Shown here: piece by piece, positions 23,831 through 32,936 of the stretch
Position numbering within the stretch: the first letter of the stretch is position 1
How the letters are laid out: every line of letters begins with the position of its first letter
Assembly: GCA_963715565.1 (NCBI GenBank)
Contig: OY970256.1
Span: 4,092,001-4,156,000 of the forward strand
DNA length: 64,000 nucleotides
Origin: JACVRN01 sp963715565
Lineage (GTDB): Bacteria; Acidobacteriota; Blastocatellia; Pyrinomonadales; Pyrinomonadaceae
Direction: 5' to 3'
Program-made: the position numbers and the translations under genes
The notes under the pieces: generated by a model
Database searches by the model: none
Seen by the model: the letters and a program-made list of their open reading frames with translations, nothing else
Told to the model about the DNA's origin: nothing

Positions 23831-26120
23831 TTTTTATGCTTCGTCCGGTGAGTGAGGCGACGATCATCACAAGCTCGGAGGGCTCGAAGGGTTTGGGGAT
23901 GTGCATTTGAAAGCCTTCGCGTAGGGCGCGCAGGCGGTCTTCGCTGCGTGCGTAGGCCGTGAGCGCGATGGCGGGAAGGCTTCCGCCGCGCTCGGCGGGC
24001 AGCGCGCGCAGGCTTCTGACAAAATCGTAGCCGTCCACGTCCGGCATGCCTATGTCACTGACGATGATGTCCGGACGCAGGCTCTCAAGCGAGGCGAGAG
24101 CTTCCGTGGCGCTCTGCGCCGAAGTGACCTCGGCGCGCGAACGCTCCAACACCGCCCTCAGATATTCAAGCGCGTCCGGCTCATCATCCACCACCAGCAC
24201 GCGCAAGCCTTCAAGGTTGGGAAGCCGCTCGTCCGTAGAGCTTCCGCCCGACGCGCCCTGCTTCGCTTGCTCCTGCGCCGTCTCGCTTTCCATTGTGTCA
24301 ACGAGCATCGGCATGTTGACGATAAAGGTAGAGCCCTCGTTCTCGCCCTTGCTTTCCGCTTTGACCGTTCCTCCGTGCAGTTCCACCAGATGACGCACGA
24401 TGGCGAGGCCGAGCCCAAGGCCGCCGTGACGACGTGTTGAAGAACCGTCGGCCTGACGAAAGCGGTCAAAGACGTAGGGAAGAAAATCGCGGCTGATGCC
24501 TTCGCCTGAATCGTTGATTTCAATCCGCGCGTGATGGTCTTCATGCGAGAGGCGGACTTCTATGTGCCCGCCGTGCGGCGTAAATTTGACGGCGTTCGAG
24601 AGTAGATTCCAGACGACCTGTTGCAGGCGCGCCGCGTCGCCCGAGACCGCCACGACTTCGTGTGCGCGCACAAGCTGTAAATCAATCTCTTTAGCCGCAG
24701 CCGCAGGACGCACCGATTCAATCGCCGCTTCAATCAAAGGCTCAAGCTCTACGGGGCGCACGTCCAGACGGGTCTTGCCCGTGATGATGCGCGAGACGTC
24801 GAGGATGTCTTCGATAATCTGCTTCTGCGCGCGCGCGTTGCGCTCGATGATGTCCAGAGCATGTTGAGAGGTCTGCTCGTCCAGCTCGCGGTCGCGCAGG
24901 AGCCTTGCCCAGCCGAGCACGGCTGTCAGCGGCGTGCGAAGCTCGTGCGAGAGAGTGGCTAGAAATTCGTCCTTGATGCGATTGGATTCTTCGGCGGTGG
25001 CGCGCGCCTGTGATTCGTGTTCGAAGAGACGCATGTTCTCGATAGCGACCGCCGCCAGGTTGGCCGCCATACGCATGGCCGTGACGTGTTCTTCGGCATA
25101 CGCGCCGCGCTCGTAAGATTGCACTTCGATAGTGCCGACGATGCGGCCCATGACGGACATCGGCGCAACCAGCGACGAGAGCGGAAGCCTTCCATTGTCC
25201 GTCCCGACAGGCACGGTCGCGACGCCGTGCCTTATCTTGGAATAATCGTCCGTGATGATTATCTGGCCGGTGCGTACGGCGCGGCTGTTCGGCCCCTCCG
25301 CCGTAATCGGCATGGGCGGCAGTTGCGAGACGTCTATCTCCTGGTCGTCACCCCATGCATAGCGGGCCGTGCGCTCGTCGCGCGCCGCATCGTAGAGAGA
25401 GATAAAGATGCCTATGCAGGGCATGGAGGCAAAGGCAAAGTCGCGCAGCGCGCGGAAGATGGTCGGAAGCTCGCGCGCCGTGCCGAAGGTTTCCGCCAGA
25501 TGAGTGAGCCTGAAAAGAAGATGTTCGTATTCGACGATGGCGCGCTGTTCCAGAGCGCGCAAGGTTTCCGCGGCCTGCTGGCGCTCGGTCACGTCCTGCG
25601 CGACGGCGATGAGCGCATAGATGTTGTCGCTGCCGTCCTTCAAGGGAGCGGCGTTGATGGCGTAAAGACGATTATGAAAAGGAAGCTCGAAGGAGACCGA
25701 TTGGCCTTCGAGCGCGAGACGATAATGAGCGGCGGCGTGCTCTGCGTCTTTGGGCGAGTAAAGCTCGAAGATAGACTTGCCGACCAGCTTTTCGGCAAAC
25801 AGACCCACTTCGCCTAAACCCTGTCCCGCCGCGAAGAGATAACGCAGGTTGCGGTCGAAGATGTTAATCGAGCCGTTCGGAAAATTCTCCAGCAGCTTTT
25901 GAAAGACCTTGACCGTGTTGCGGAAAGGATTCAAGCCTTCGAGCGCGGGCTCCGCTTCGAGACAAGCGCCGTGGAAGTTGTCGAAGAAAGCTTCGGCGTG
26001 GAGTTCTCCGCTCGTGCGCTCGACATGCTGCGGGCGCGTGCGCGCTAACTCTTCGCGCAGAGTCTCAAGTTCCGTCAACAGTTCTTCCCTTGTTTTGTCC
26101 TTGTCCGAAATGGAACTCAC
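23823..26120 (-). CDS. Hybrid sensor histidine kinase (PAS-GAF-HisKA-HATPase-REC)
   Basis: A 765-residue soluble hybrid kinase. A coiled-coil-like start (REELLTELETLREELARTR) precedes a PAS domain (about 60-175) and a GAF domain (about 205-365, ending AAVAIENMRLFEH). The HisKA box is FLATLSHELRTPLTAVLGW, followed by the ATP-binding boxes NLLSNAVKFTPHGG, NDSGEGI and GLGLAIVRHLVELHGG. A receiver domain ends the protein with VLVVDDEPDALEY and the phosphoacceptor Asp in IIVSDIGMPDVDGYDF. No membrane segment is visible, so it should sense a cytoplasmic signal. The GTG at 26120 is preferred; a TTG six codons earlier is possible. No DNA-binding partner is adjacent. Confidence 0.92.
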   Translation of the reverse strand: MSSISDKDKTREELLTELETLREELARTRPQHVERTSGELHAEAFFDNFHGACLEAEPALEGLNPFRNTVKVFQKLLENFPNGSINIFDRNLRYLFAAGQGLGEVGLFAEKLVGKSIFELYSPKDAEHAAAHYRLALEGQSVSFELPFHNRLYAINAAPLKDGSDNIYALIAVAQDVTERQQAAETLRALEQRAIVEYEHLLFRLTHLAETFGTARELPTIFRALRDFAFASMPCIGIFISLYDAARDERTARYAWGDDQEIDVSQLPPMPITAEGPNSRAVRTGQIIITDDYSKIRHGVATVPVGTDNGRLPLSSLVAPMSVMGRIVGTIEVQSYERGAYAEEHVTAMRMAANLAAVAIENMRLFEHESQARATAEESNRIKDEFLATLSHELRTPLTAVLGWARLLRDRELDEQTSQHALDIIERNARAQKQIIEDILDVSRIITGKTRLDVRPVELEPLIEAAIESVRPAAAAKEIDLQLVRAHEVVAVSGDAARLQQVVWNLLSNAVKFTPHGGHIEVRLSHEDHHARIEINDSGEGISRDFLPYVFDRFRQADGSSTRRHGGLGLGLAIVRHLVELHGGTVKAESKGENEGSTFIVNMPMLVDTMESETAQEQAKQGASGGSSTDERLPNLEGLRVLVVDDEPDALEYLRAVLERSRAEVTSAQSATEALASLESLRPDIIVSDIGMPDVDGYDFVRSLRALPAERGGSLPAIALTAYARSEDRLRALREGFQMHIPKPFEPSELVMIVASLTGRSIKKG

Positions 26121-26240
26121 GAGCCTCTTACCCCTCAATCTATCCTACAACCGAAAATGAAGAAGGCTAACGCGGTGACGAATTATGTGCGGAGTACCTG
26201 GGCCCGGTAATTCTAAACCAGCGAGAAGAAAAGGGAAAGA

Positions 26241-26518
26241 AGAGGTTAGAGGTCAGAGGTTGGTAAAAAGCGTCGGCTAGATATCAGCCGAGTTTAGCTC
26301 CGTCAGGAGCGAAATGTTTATAGCTCGCGAACGATTAAGAGAATCAAGCTCCGTAGGAGCGTCATGTTCAGCATCCATGACATGACGCTCCTACGGAGCT
26401 TGATTCTTATCTTGCTCGGATTGGCTATAAACATCTCGCTCCTAGCGGAGCGAGGAATCATGCTTATCCTTCTCTCGAACCGTCTTTCTCTTACTAACCT
26501 CTAACCTCTGACCTCTTC
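26241..26518. repeat. AGAGGTT word arms enclosing a family A element
   Basis: Left arm (26241-26264) is AGAGGTT, AGAGGTC, AGAGGTT, GGT. The right arm (26493-26518) is the complement of AGAGGTC, AGAGGTT, AGAGGTT, AG. Between them lies a complete family A palindrome, so one inverted repeat is nested inside the other. The 26121-26531 gap holds nothing else. Confidence 0.88.
26294..26454. repeat. Family A palindromic element
   Basis: Heads GCTCCGTCAGGAGC (left) and GCTCCTAGCGGAGC (right), with ATGTTTATAG and CTATAAACAT. The inner arms share AATCAAGCTCCGTAGGAGCG and complement around a short loop. The loop bases of the heads change while the five-base stems stay paired. Confidence 0.93.
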
Positions 26519-26531
26519 TTTATGCCTTGAT

Positions 26532-28049
26532 TTAGTCTGTCGCGATGTCCAAGCGGTCTGCGCACTTGTAGAGCGCGAGGCCGAGGATGCAGGCGATGAC
26601 GAGGCTCGTGTAGAAGGTGACTGAGCCGTTGACGAAGCGCGCCGGAAGATTTCCGACAAATGGCATGTTAAAGGGCGAGAGCACGAGGTAGGTCACTAGA
26701 CTGATGAAAGAGCCGACGGCCTGAACCGCAAGATACATCCCGAAGGCTTTGAAGTAGGTGAGGCCCATGCGGCGTATGGTGTCGAGGCCGACCAGTGGAT
26801 TGATGACCGACCAGAAATCTTCTGTGTACCCGGCCACCGTGAGCGCCATAGGGTAGTAGAAGAAGGCCCACAGGAGCGCCAGCAGCAGAAACGGAAGGAG
26901 GATGAGCGGCGCTCCCCAGAGCCAGCGAAACATGGCGAGCGGTGATTCGTCCGTTTCCGTCACGTCCGTCGCTTTGGGCAGCGGCGTTTGGACGGGTGCG
27001 TCTCGCTCCATCGTTTCCTCTCGCTCCATTCTTTCCTGCAACCGCTCCATACTTTGCGCGCTCGTGCCTTCCAGAAGCTGTTGTTGTTCTTCCTCCGTGA
27101 GCTGCGGTTGAGATGGCCGCTCCGGCGCGTTCCTGACGATGCCGAAGATGAACAGGAGCGTAATCAGTATGGCTGGACCCAGCGTGACGATGGTGATGCC
27201 AATGCTCAAAAATATACGCACGATGAAATCGTCCCACAGCGAAAACTCGGAGAGGTCGGGCAGAAAATCCTTGTCCATGCGGCCCGTCGCGACCTTGTTA
27301 ATCACCAGCGACATGCAGCCGAAGAGAATCGCGGAAGCCAGAAGCTGTCCCTTGAATCCTGCAAAGAGCAGGAAGCTGTAAAGGAGCGTGCCGAAGATGA
27401 GGCTGATCCAGTTTTTGAAGGGATAGCCAATCGCTTTCCCGAAGTCGTCAAAGCCAAAGCCCGCGCTCTGTTGAAGCCTGCGCTCGCTCCGTGCGCGCAC
27501 CTCTTCGTAGAGGTTGCACAGCTCGCCGCAAAGCGGGCAGAGCCAGACGTTGATGCTCATACGTTTGGGACAATTGGCGCAGAACGTGTTGTCGCAGGCG
27601 CGGCAAATGTATTTCGAGTCGGCATACGGATGGTTGTAACAAACGGGGCCGTTCAATGCCTGTATCCCTGCGTAAGCATCTCCCTCGAAAGCGTGGGCCT
27701 GTTCGTCCGGGGGCGGAAGGTGTTCTTCTGCGATGAATTCTTCGCCTCTGGGCAGCGCGCCGAATTTCGGCTCGGGCAATGGGGTCGCGGTGTCGGGCAG
27801 CGTGGTGGTAGTCGTCGTAGCAGCGGCTTCGACGCCGTGTGAATAGCTCAGGGCAGGGCTTGCTTTGGCAGCGAACGTGCCGCGCAGCACGGGCGCGAGT
27901 CCGGCTTCAATCCAGCGCAGGTTTCCCTTGCGCACCTTGTCTGTCGGCAGGATGCGGCCTTCGCGTGCCCATTCCCTGAGACCTTCCATGTCGGTCTCAA
28001 AGATACCGGCGTCACACATCACCTGCCACGTCTCATGATTAGCGCTCAC
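26532..28049 (-). CDS. GYF_2-like/zinc-finger/Yip1-like multi-pass membrane protein
   Basis: A 505-residue protein in three parts. Residues 5-50 resemble the GYF_2 domain (TWQVMCDAGIFETDMEGLREW, then GRILPTDKVRKG and W-IEAGLAPVL). After a Thr/Pro linker, residues about 135-180 hold a zinc-binding cluster (CYNHP, YICRACDNTFCANCPKRM, WLCPLCGELC). The C-terminal half has about six membrane segments of the Yip1 type, separated by a charged Glu/Gln-rich loop. The GTG at 28049 is chosen because AGGAGA lies 7 nt upstream; the longer frame lacks support. Function unknown; it may be an envelope scaffold or transporter-like protein. Confidence 0.8.
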   Translation of the reverse strand: MSANHETWQVMCDAGIFETDMEGLREWAREGRILPTDKVRKGNLRWIEAGLAPVLRGTFAAKASPALSYSHGVEAAATTTTTTLPDTATPLPEPKFGALPRGEEFIAEEHLPPPDEQAHAFEGDAYAGIQALNGPVCYNHPYADSKYICRACDNTFCANCPKRMSINVWLCPLCGELCNLYEEVRARSERRLQQSAGFGFDDFGKAIGYPFKNWISLIFGTLLYSFLLFAGFKGQLLASAILFGCMSLVINKVATGRMDKDFLPDLSEFSLWDDFIVRIFLSIGITIVTLGPAILITLLFIFGIVRNAPERPSQPQLTEEEQQQLLEGTSAQSMERLQERMEREETMERDAPVQTPLPKATDVTETDESPLAMFRWLWGAPLILLPFLLLALLWAFFYYPMALTVAGYTEDFWSVINPLVGLDTIRRMGLTYFKAFGMYLAVQAVGSFISLVTYLVLSPFNMPFVGNLPARFVNGSVTFYTSLVIACILGLALYKCADRLDIATD

Positions 28050-28311
28050 GGATTCATCTCCTGTGGGATGAGGATAGACCTTCGGTCTTCGTCCAAAAGT
28101 TAATTGATGGATAATCTGTCGGGGCCGGATGAGCCTTCGTGTTCTTCTCTGGGAAGTGAGGTCGGCTCGAATTGCCAAACGCTGGAGTGCGAGAGAGGGG
28201 TTCAAGAGAGGCGGCGTTCCACCGGGGCCCGCCGCCTCAGGATTAGATTACCCAATTTCCACGGCGCAACGCAATAGTTTTTACAAAATAAGAGCCACGC
28301 GACGGGTGATA

Positions 28312-28516
28312 TTAGCCCCGCAAGGGGCGATAGATAATAGCCCACGGCGTGAGCCGTGGGACAACAGCACAGTCCAATAAAAGAGCCCCTGAAAGGGGCG
28401 AAAGAGATTCACGCTCTGATTTCTTTCGCCCCTTTCAGGGGCTCTGACTTCTTAATCTTGCCTGATTCCCACGGCTCACGCCGTGGGCTATTTTATTCCG
28501 CCCCTTTCAGGGGCTT
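28312..28516. repeat. Family B palindromic element
   Basis: AGCCCCGCAAGGGGCG head, TAGCCCACGGCGTGAGCCGTGGG stem, central paired arms of GAGCCCCTGAAAGGGGCGAA, then the complementary CCCACGGCTCACGCCGTGGG stem and a CGCCCCTTTCAGGGGCT head. It lies in the 28050-28542 gap between two co-directional genes. The rest of that gap carries the upstream region of the Yip1-like gene and no other gene that I can support. Confidence 0.93.
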
Positions 28517-28542
28517 ACGCCGGGCTACTGGCTTTTACTTTC

Positions 28543-29724
28543 TTACAGCCGCTCGACGATCATGGCGATGCCTTGGCCGCCGCCGATGCAGGCTGTGGCG
28601 AGACCGTAGCGGCCATTGCGACGGCCAAGCTCAAGGAGCACGGTCAGCACAAGGCGCGTGCCTGACGCTCCCAAAGGATGGCCGAGCGCGATGGCTCCGC
28701 CGTTGACGTTGGTGCGCTCGCGGTCCAGACCAAGCTCTTTTTCTACCGCCAGATACTGACCCGCAAACGCCTCGTTGACTTCCACCAGGTCAATGTCTTC
28801 AAGCTTGAGCCCGGCTTTTTCCAAAGCCTTGCGCGTGGCGGGCACAGGGCCGATGCCCATGATATCGGGCTCGACGCCCGCATAGGCCCAGCTCACAATC
28901 CGGCCCAAGGGCTTTGCGTCTTTCGCCTTGACGAATTTCTCGCCCGCGATGACGAGCGCCGCCGCGCCGTCCACAATCCCGGAAGCATTGCCCGCCGTGA
29001 CGAACCCGTCCTTGCTGAAAGCGGGTCTGAGCTTGGCTAAGATTTCGAGCGTCGTGTCCGGACGAGCGTGGTCGTCGTAGTCGAAAACTGTAGTGCCCTT
29101 GCGCGTCTTGATTTCGATGGGAGCAATCTCTTCTGCAAAGAGGCCGGCGTCTTTGGCGCGCTTGGCTTCCTGCTGCGAACGCAGAGCGTAGCGGTCCTGC
29201 TCCTCGCGCGAAATCTCGAAGCGGCGCGCGAGGTTCTCTGCCGTGCCCGCCATGGGCGTGTTGCAGTAGGTATCAAGCAGCGCGACCATCAAACTGTCTT
29301 CGAGTTTGCCCTGACCGAGCGCAAAGCCCGAGCGCGCGCCGTAGATGACGTGCGGCGCTTGCGACATGGATTCCATCCCGCCCACGAGACAGGTCTCTGC
29401 CTCTTCGAGTTGAATCATGTGCGCGCCAGAGACGATTGACTGAATGCCGCTCCCGCACAGGCGGTTGACCGTCAGCGCGGGCCGGTCAAAGGGAACGCCC
29501 GCCTTCAAAGCGACGTGACGCGCGCCGTAAATAGCGTCGCCCGAAGTTTGAAGTGCGTTGCCGATAATTGTGTGGTCTATCTCGTCGGGGGCCACGCCCG
29601 TCGCTTCGAGCGTTGCGCGCGCCGCGTGTGCGCCCAGATCAATGGCCGAAATATCTTTGAGCATGCCGACGTACTCGCCCATCGGCGTGCGCTTGCCGCC
29701 TAAAATAAAAACGTCACGGGACAT
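28543..29724 (-). CDS. Acetyl-CoA C-acetyltransferase (thiolase)
   Basis: A 393-residue thiolase, the usual length. The nucleophile Cys90 is in NRLCGSGIQS, the second motif NVNGGAIALGHPLGASGTR carries His349, and the C-terminal ACIGGGQG carries Cys379. It condenses two acetyl-CoA, or cleaves acetoacetyl-CoA, in the cytoplasm. The sequence pattern fits the biosynthetic AtoB/PhaA branch more than FadA. It is flanked by membrane-protein genes rather than other acyl-CoA genes, so its pathway cannot be read from context. Confidence 0.96.
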   Translation of the reverse strand: MSRDVFILGGKRTPMGEYVGMLKDISAIDLGAHAARATLEATGVAPDEIDHTIIGNALQTSGDAIYGARHVALKAGVPFDRPALTVNRLCGSGIQSIVSGAHMIQLEEAETCLVGGMESMSQAPHVIYGARSGFALGQGKLEDSLMVALLDTYCNTPMAGTAENLARRFEISREEQDRYALRSQQEAKRAKDAGLFAEEIAPIEIKTRKGTTVFDYDDHARPDTTLEILAKLRPAFSKDGFVTAGNASGIVDGAAALVIAGEKFVKAKDAKPLGRIVSWAYAGVEPDIMGIGPVPATRKALEKAGLKLEDIDLVEVNEAFAGQYLAVEKELGLDRERTNVNGGAIALGHPLGASGTRLVLTVLLELGRRNGRYGLATACIGGGQGIAMIVERL

Positions 29725-29896
29725 CTGTGTCCTGCCTTTCTCTCGGTTGAAAATAGTGGCCGGTGTTCAAACAAAAAAGAGTATCAGACCTCGTCTCCCG
29801 GCGTCAAAGCCACCCTCCTGCCGCTTTGCTTTAGATGATTAGCGGCGGTCAAACGTTCGGCGCATGAAAGCGGCTGATAACTTTTTACTTATGCTG

Positions 29897-30742
29897 TTAG
29901 TCTCTGAATCTATGGTGTGCGCGGTAGCGATGAAGGAGTTCTTCCAGAAATCCTTCGTAGGTGAAGGTCGGAAGGTCGTAGGTGGGGCGCAGCTTGTAGA
30001 GAATGGGCATCGAGACGCGCCATGCCATCCACTGGCGCGGCATGTCGGGTAAATCCCAGCGACGGCGTAGAAAGGTTTCGACGACTTCAATCTCCGGCTC
30101 GGTCAATTTGTCCAGGTCGGCTGTGAACTGCGCGGGCTTGAAGGCGCGGCGATAAGCGGAATCCGAGACTGGCCCGGCGAAGACTTTATCAAAGGTCGGG
30201 GCTTCGGCCTCGCGCTCGCGCACGACCACGGTTCCGGCAAACATGTCGCCGATGCGCTGGTCGCGGCGGCTGATAAAAACAGAGATGAGGCCTATCGAGT
30301 AGAAGCCTATGATGGGAATCGGCGTGGGCTGCATGTCGAAGATGCGCGAGAGATTGCGCACCATCGCTTCCCAGAAGGTGATGGGCCGACCGTCTTCGCG
30401 TATGACGCGCAGCTTTAACCAGCGCTTGCCCGGAGTCTGCCCGTTCCACAGCCATTCGAAGAAGACGAAGTAGCCCGAAGAAATCAGGAACAGGATGATG
30501 ATCAGCACAGCCACGACCCACTTCGGCGCTTCCGTCAACTCGGCGACATTGCTTGTCACTCCGGCGATGAAAATAAAGCCAATGTACATCAGGAAGATGG
30601 TCAGGATTTGCAGCGTGTGGTCCACGGCGCAGGCCAGAAAACGGTTGCCGATGGAGGCGAGCGCAAAATGAAGCGGGACGCGCTCGGGCGTCTCTATCAC
30701 CAGCGTCTCTTCGCTGCCTGTGAGCGCTTCTGCTATCGCCAT
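29897..30742 (-). CDS. RDD-family membrane protein
   Basis: A 281-residue protein. The RDD domain occupies residues about 25-175: NRFLACAVDHTLQ at the start of the first membrane segment, a second segment (VLIIILFLISSGYFVFF), then WNGQTPGKRWLKLRVIREDG and a third segment. A hydrophilic C-terminal region of about 100 residues (ELEEL, RRRWDLPDMP) follows. RDD proteins are small transporters or channels, often near DUF58/SpoIIM clusters; here it is alone, downstream of tyrS. Function is uncertain. Confidence 0.88.
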   Translation of the reverse strand: MAIAEALTGSEETLVIETPERVPLHFALASIGNRFLACAVDHTLQILTIFLMYIGFIFIAGVTSNVAELTEAPKWVVAVLIIILFLISSGYFVFFEWLWNGQTPGKRWLKLRVIREDGRPITFWEAMVRNLSRIFDMQPTPIPIIGFYSIGLISVFISRRDQRIGDMFAGTVVVREREAEAPTFDKVFAGPVSDSAYRRAFKPAQFTADLDKLTEPEIEVVETFLRRRWDLPDMPRQWMAWRVSMPILYKLRPTYDLPTFTYEGFLEELLHRYRAHHRFRD

Positions 30743-30792
30743 CAGGATAAACTTCTTCCGCAGTTCACAAAATTTTATTGGAAGCCGTTATA

Positions 30793-30952
30793 GAAGTCCC
30801 GTAGGGACTTGATATTTATAGTTAAGCATCAGCAATCAAGAATCAAGCTCCGTAGGAGCGGCATGTTCAGCATCCATCACATGCCGCTCCTACGGAGCTT
30901 GATTGTTAATGATGACAATCAAGCTATAAACATTCTAGCTCCTACGGAGCTA
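30793..30952. repeat. Family A palindromic element with different heads
   Basis: Left head AGTCCCGTAGGGACT, right head AGCTCCTACGGAGCT. The inner arms contain GCTCCGTAGGAGCGGCATGT and the complement ACATGCCGCTCCTACGGAGC. Where other copies have GTCATG/CATGAC, this one has GGCATG/CATGCC, a paired change. It lies between tyrS and the RDD gene. Confidence 0.93.
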
Positions 30953-30978
30953 CACAATCAGGACTTTTCATACTGCTT

Positions 30979-32196
30979 CTAATCTTTTCCTTTAACTAGC
31001 AGAAATCGCCGCTTGCCGACCTGTAAAAGAATATCATCTCCATGCTTCACTCCGACTACAACGCCTGTATCCGTGTGACGCACGCCGCCGATGCGTACGC
31101 CACCCTGTTCAATCAGGCGACGCGCCTCGGCGACCGACGCGGCAAGTCCCACTTTAGCAAGCAGACGTGGTAGCGACCAACTGCCTGTTTCTACCTCGCA
31201 CGTTTCAATTTCTTCCGGCGTCTGCTTCTGCTGAAAGATGCGATTAAAATTTTCTTCGGCTTCGCGCGCATCCACTTCGGAATGAAAATCCGTGATGATG
31301 CGTTTGGCTAACTCCGCTTTGAGGTCGCGCGGGTTGCGCTCGCCTCGGGCGGCGGCCTCTCGCAAAGCTTCAATCTCATCGACGCGCAAGTCCGTCAGCA
31401 GCTCGTAATAACGCCACATTAGCTCGTCCGAGATGGACATCACCTTGCCGAACATCTCCTCAGGCCGCTCGCTGATGCCGATGTAGTTGTCGAGGCTCTT
31501 GGACATCTTCTGCACGCCGTCCGTGCCTTCTAAGAGCGGCATGATGATGCAAACTTGCGGCTCCTGCGTATACTCGCGCTGCAAGTTTCTGCCGACGAGC
31601 AGATTGAACTTCTGGTCCGTGCCGCCAAGCTCCACGTCCGCTTCCAATGCCACGGAGTCGTAGCCCTGAACCAGAGGATAGAGAAGCTCATGCAGCGCAA
31701 TCGGCTTTTCTTCCTTGAGGCGTTTCTGAAAATCGTCGCGCTCCAGAATTTGTTTGACCGTGATGCGTGACGCCAGACGCACGAAGCCGTCCGAGCCGAT
31801 CCGGTCCATCCAGCGCGAGTTAAAATCAATGATGGTTTTTTCCGGGTCGAGCAGCTTGAAGATTTGCTCTTTATAAGTTTCAGCGTTGCGCGCAATCTCT
31901 TCGCGCGTCAATTGCGGGCGCGTAGCGCTTTTCCCCGAAGGGTCTCCGATTAATCCGGTGAAATCGCCTATTAGGAAAATGACCTCGTGACCCAGTTCCT
32001 GAAAAGCGCGCAACTTGCGTATGACGACCGTGTGGCCCAGGTGTATGTCGGGCGCGGTCGGGTCCGCGCCGAGCTTGATGCGCAAGGCCACGCCCGTACG
32101 CGCACTCTTTTCCAGCTTCGCGCGCAAATCTTCCTCGCGAATTATCTCCACAGTCCCTTTGCGTAAAAAAGCGAGTTGTTCGTCAATCGTCATCAT
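30979..32196 (-). CDS. tyrS: Tyrosyl-tRNA synthetase
   Basis: A 405-residue class I synthetase. The HIGH motif is HLGHTVV and the KMSKS motif is KMSKSLDN. The tyrosine pocket region is around GDFTGLIGDPSGKSATRP. The C-terminal S4 domain (SVAEARRLIEQGGVRIGGVRHTD) binds tRNA. I take the start at 32196 (MMTIDEQLAFL); a longer frame overlaps the end of purN. It follows purN by 16 nt on the same strand and ends the purine cluster transcript. A family A repeat follows the stop. Confidence 0.97.
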   Translation of the reverse strand: MMTIDEQLAFLRKGTVEIIREEDLRAKLEKSARTGVALRIKLGADPTAPDIHLGHTVVIRKLRAFQELGHEVIFLIGDFTGLIGDPSGKSATRPQLTREEIARNAETYKEQIFKLLDPEKTIIDFNSRWMDRIGSDGFVRLASRITVKQILERDDFQKRLKEEKPIALHELLYPLVQGYDSVALEADVELGGTDQKFNLLVGRNLQREYTQEPQVCIIMPLLEGTDGVQKMSKSLDNYIGISERPEEMFGKVMSISDELMWRYYELLTDLRVDEIEALREAAARGERNPRDLKAELAKRIITDFHSEVDAREAEENFNRIFQQKQTPEEIETCEVETGSWSLPRLLAKVGLAASVAEARRLIEQGGVRIGGVRHTDTGVVVGVKHGDDILLQVGKRRFLLVKGKD

Positions 32197-32212
32197 ACGA
32201 ATTAAATCAAGC

Positions 32213-32839
32213 TCAAATCGCCTGCTTGCTCTCTTCATGTTTACGAACGACGCGGCGTCCGCTTAGCTCCCACCGACCGCTTCTGATGAGTGCGACCGCT
32301 TCAGGATACAGGCGATGTTCTTCAACAAGAATGCGTGCCGCTAGAGTCTCTTCCGTGTCGTCGTCTTCCACGGGCACAGGATGTTGGAGGACGATGGGGC
32401 CGCCGTCCAGCGTCTCGTCAACGAAGTGAACGGTGCAGCCAGTCCAACGAACTCCGTGCTTGAGCGCCTGCCTGTGCGGATGAAGCCCCGCAAAGGCCGG
32501 AAGCAGGCTCGGATGAATATTAAGCACGCGCCCGCGAAAAGCCTCCGTGAATTCCGGCGAAAGTATTCGCATGTAACCGGCCAGACAAACCAGCTCGACT
32601 CGTCGCTCATTAAGAGCCGCGATGATTCCACGGTCATGCTCGACGCGCGCCTGCCCGCCACGCTCAATAACCAGCGTCTCCAATCCGCGCTCGCGAGCGT
32701 GCACCAGACCCGGCGCGTTTTTTTGATCACTAATTACAATCGCAATCTCTGAATCAGGGATGCGCCCCTCACGCACAGCATCAGCGAGCGCCATCATGTT
32801 CGACCCACGACCCGAAATGAGAATGCCAATACGAAACAT
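32213..32839 (-). CDS. purN: Phosphoribosylglycinamide formyltransferase (GART)
   Basis: A 208-residue folate-dependent transformylase, third step of purine synthesis. Motifs are ILISGRGSNMMALADA (phosphate loop), the formyl-folate and catalytic region with Asn/His/Asp in VLNIHPSLLPAF, GLHPHRQALKHGVRWTGCTVHFVDETLDGGP (as a family signature) and PVEDDDTEETLAARILVEEH. Its ATG follows the purM stop by about 98 nt, almost all of which is a word palindrome. Confidence 0.97.
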   Translation of the reverse strand: MFRIGILISGRGSNMMALADAVREGRIPDSEIAIVISDQKNAPGLVHARERGLETLVIERGGQARVEHDRGIIAALNERRVELVCLAGYMRILSPEFTEAFRGRVLNIHPSLLPAFAGLHPHRQALKHGVRWTGCTVHFVDETLDGGPIVLQHPVPVEDDDTEETLAARILVEEHRLYPEAVALIRSGRWELSGRRVVRKHEESKQAI

Positions 32840-32849
32840 AAGCTTGAAA

Positions 32850-32933
32850 AGTCAGTAGTCAGGAGTCGGGAGTCATGAGTCAAGAGCAATCGCTGTTTTT
32901 GACTCCCGACTCCCGACTCTAGACTCCTGACTA
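32850..32933. repeat. AGTC-word palindrome between purM and purN
   Basis: Left words (32850-32886): AGTCAGT, AGTCAGG, AGTCGGG, AGTCATG, AGTCAAG, AG. The right arm complements to AGTCAGG, AGTCTAG, AGTCGGG, AGTCGGG, AGTCAAA. Same words, imperfect register. The purM stop is 3 nt from one end and the purN start is 10 nt from the other. Confidence 0.9.
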
Positions 32934-32936
32934 ATG

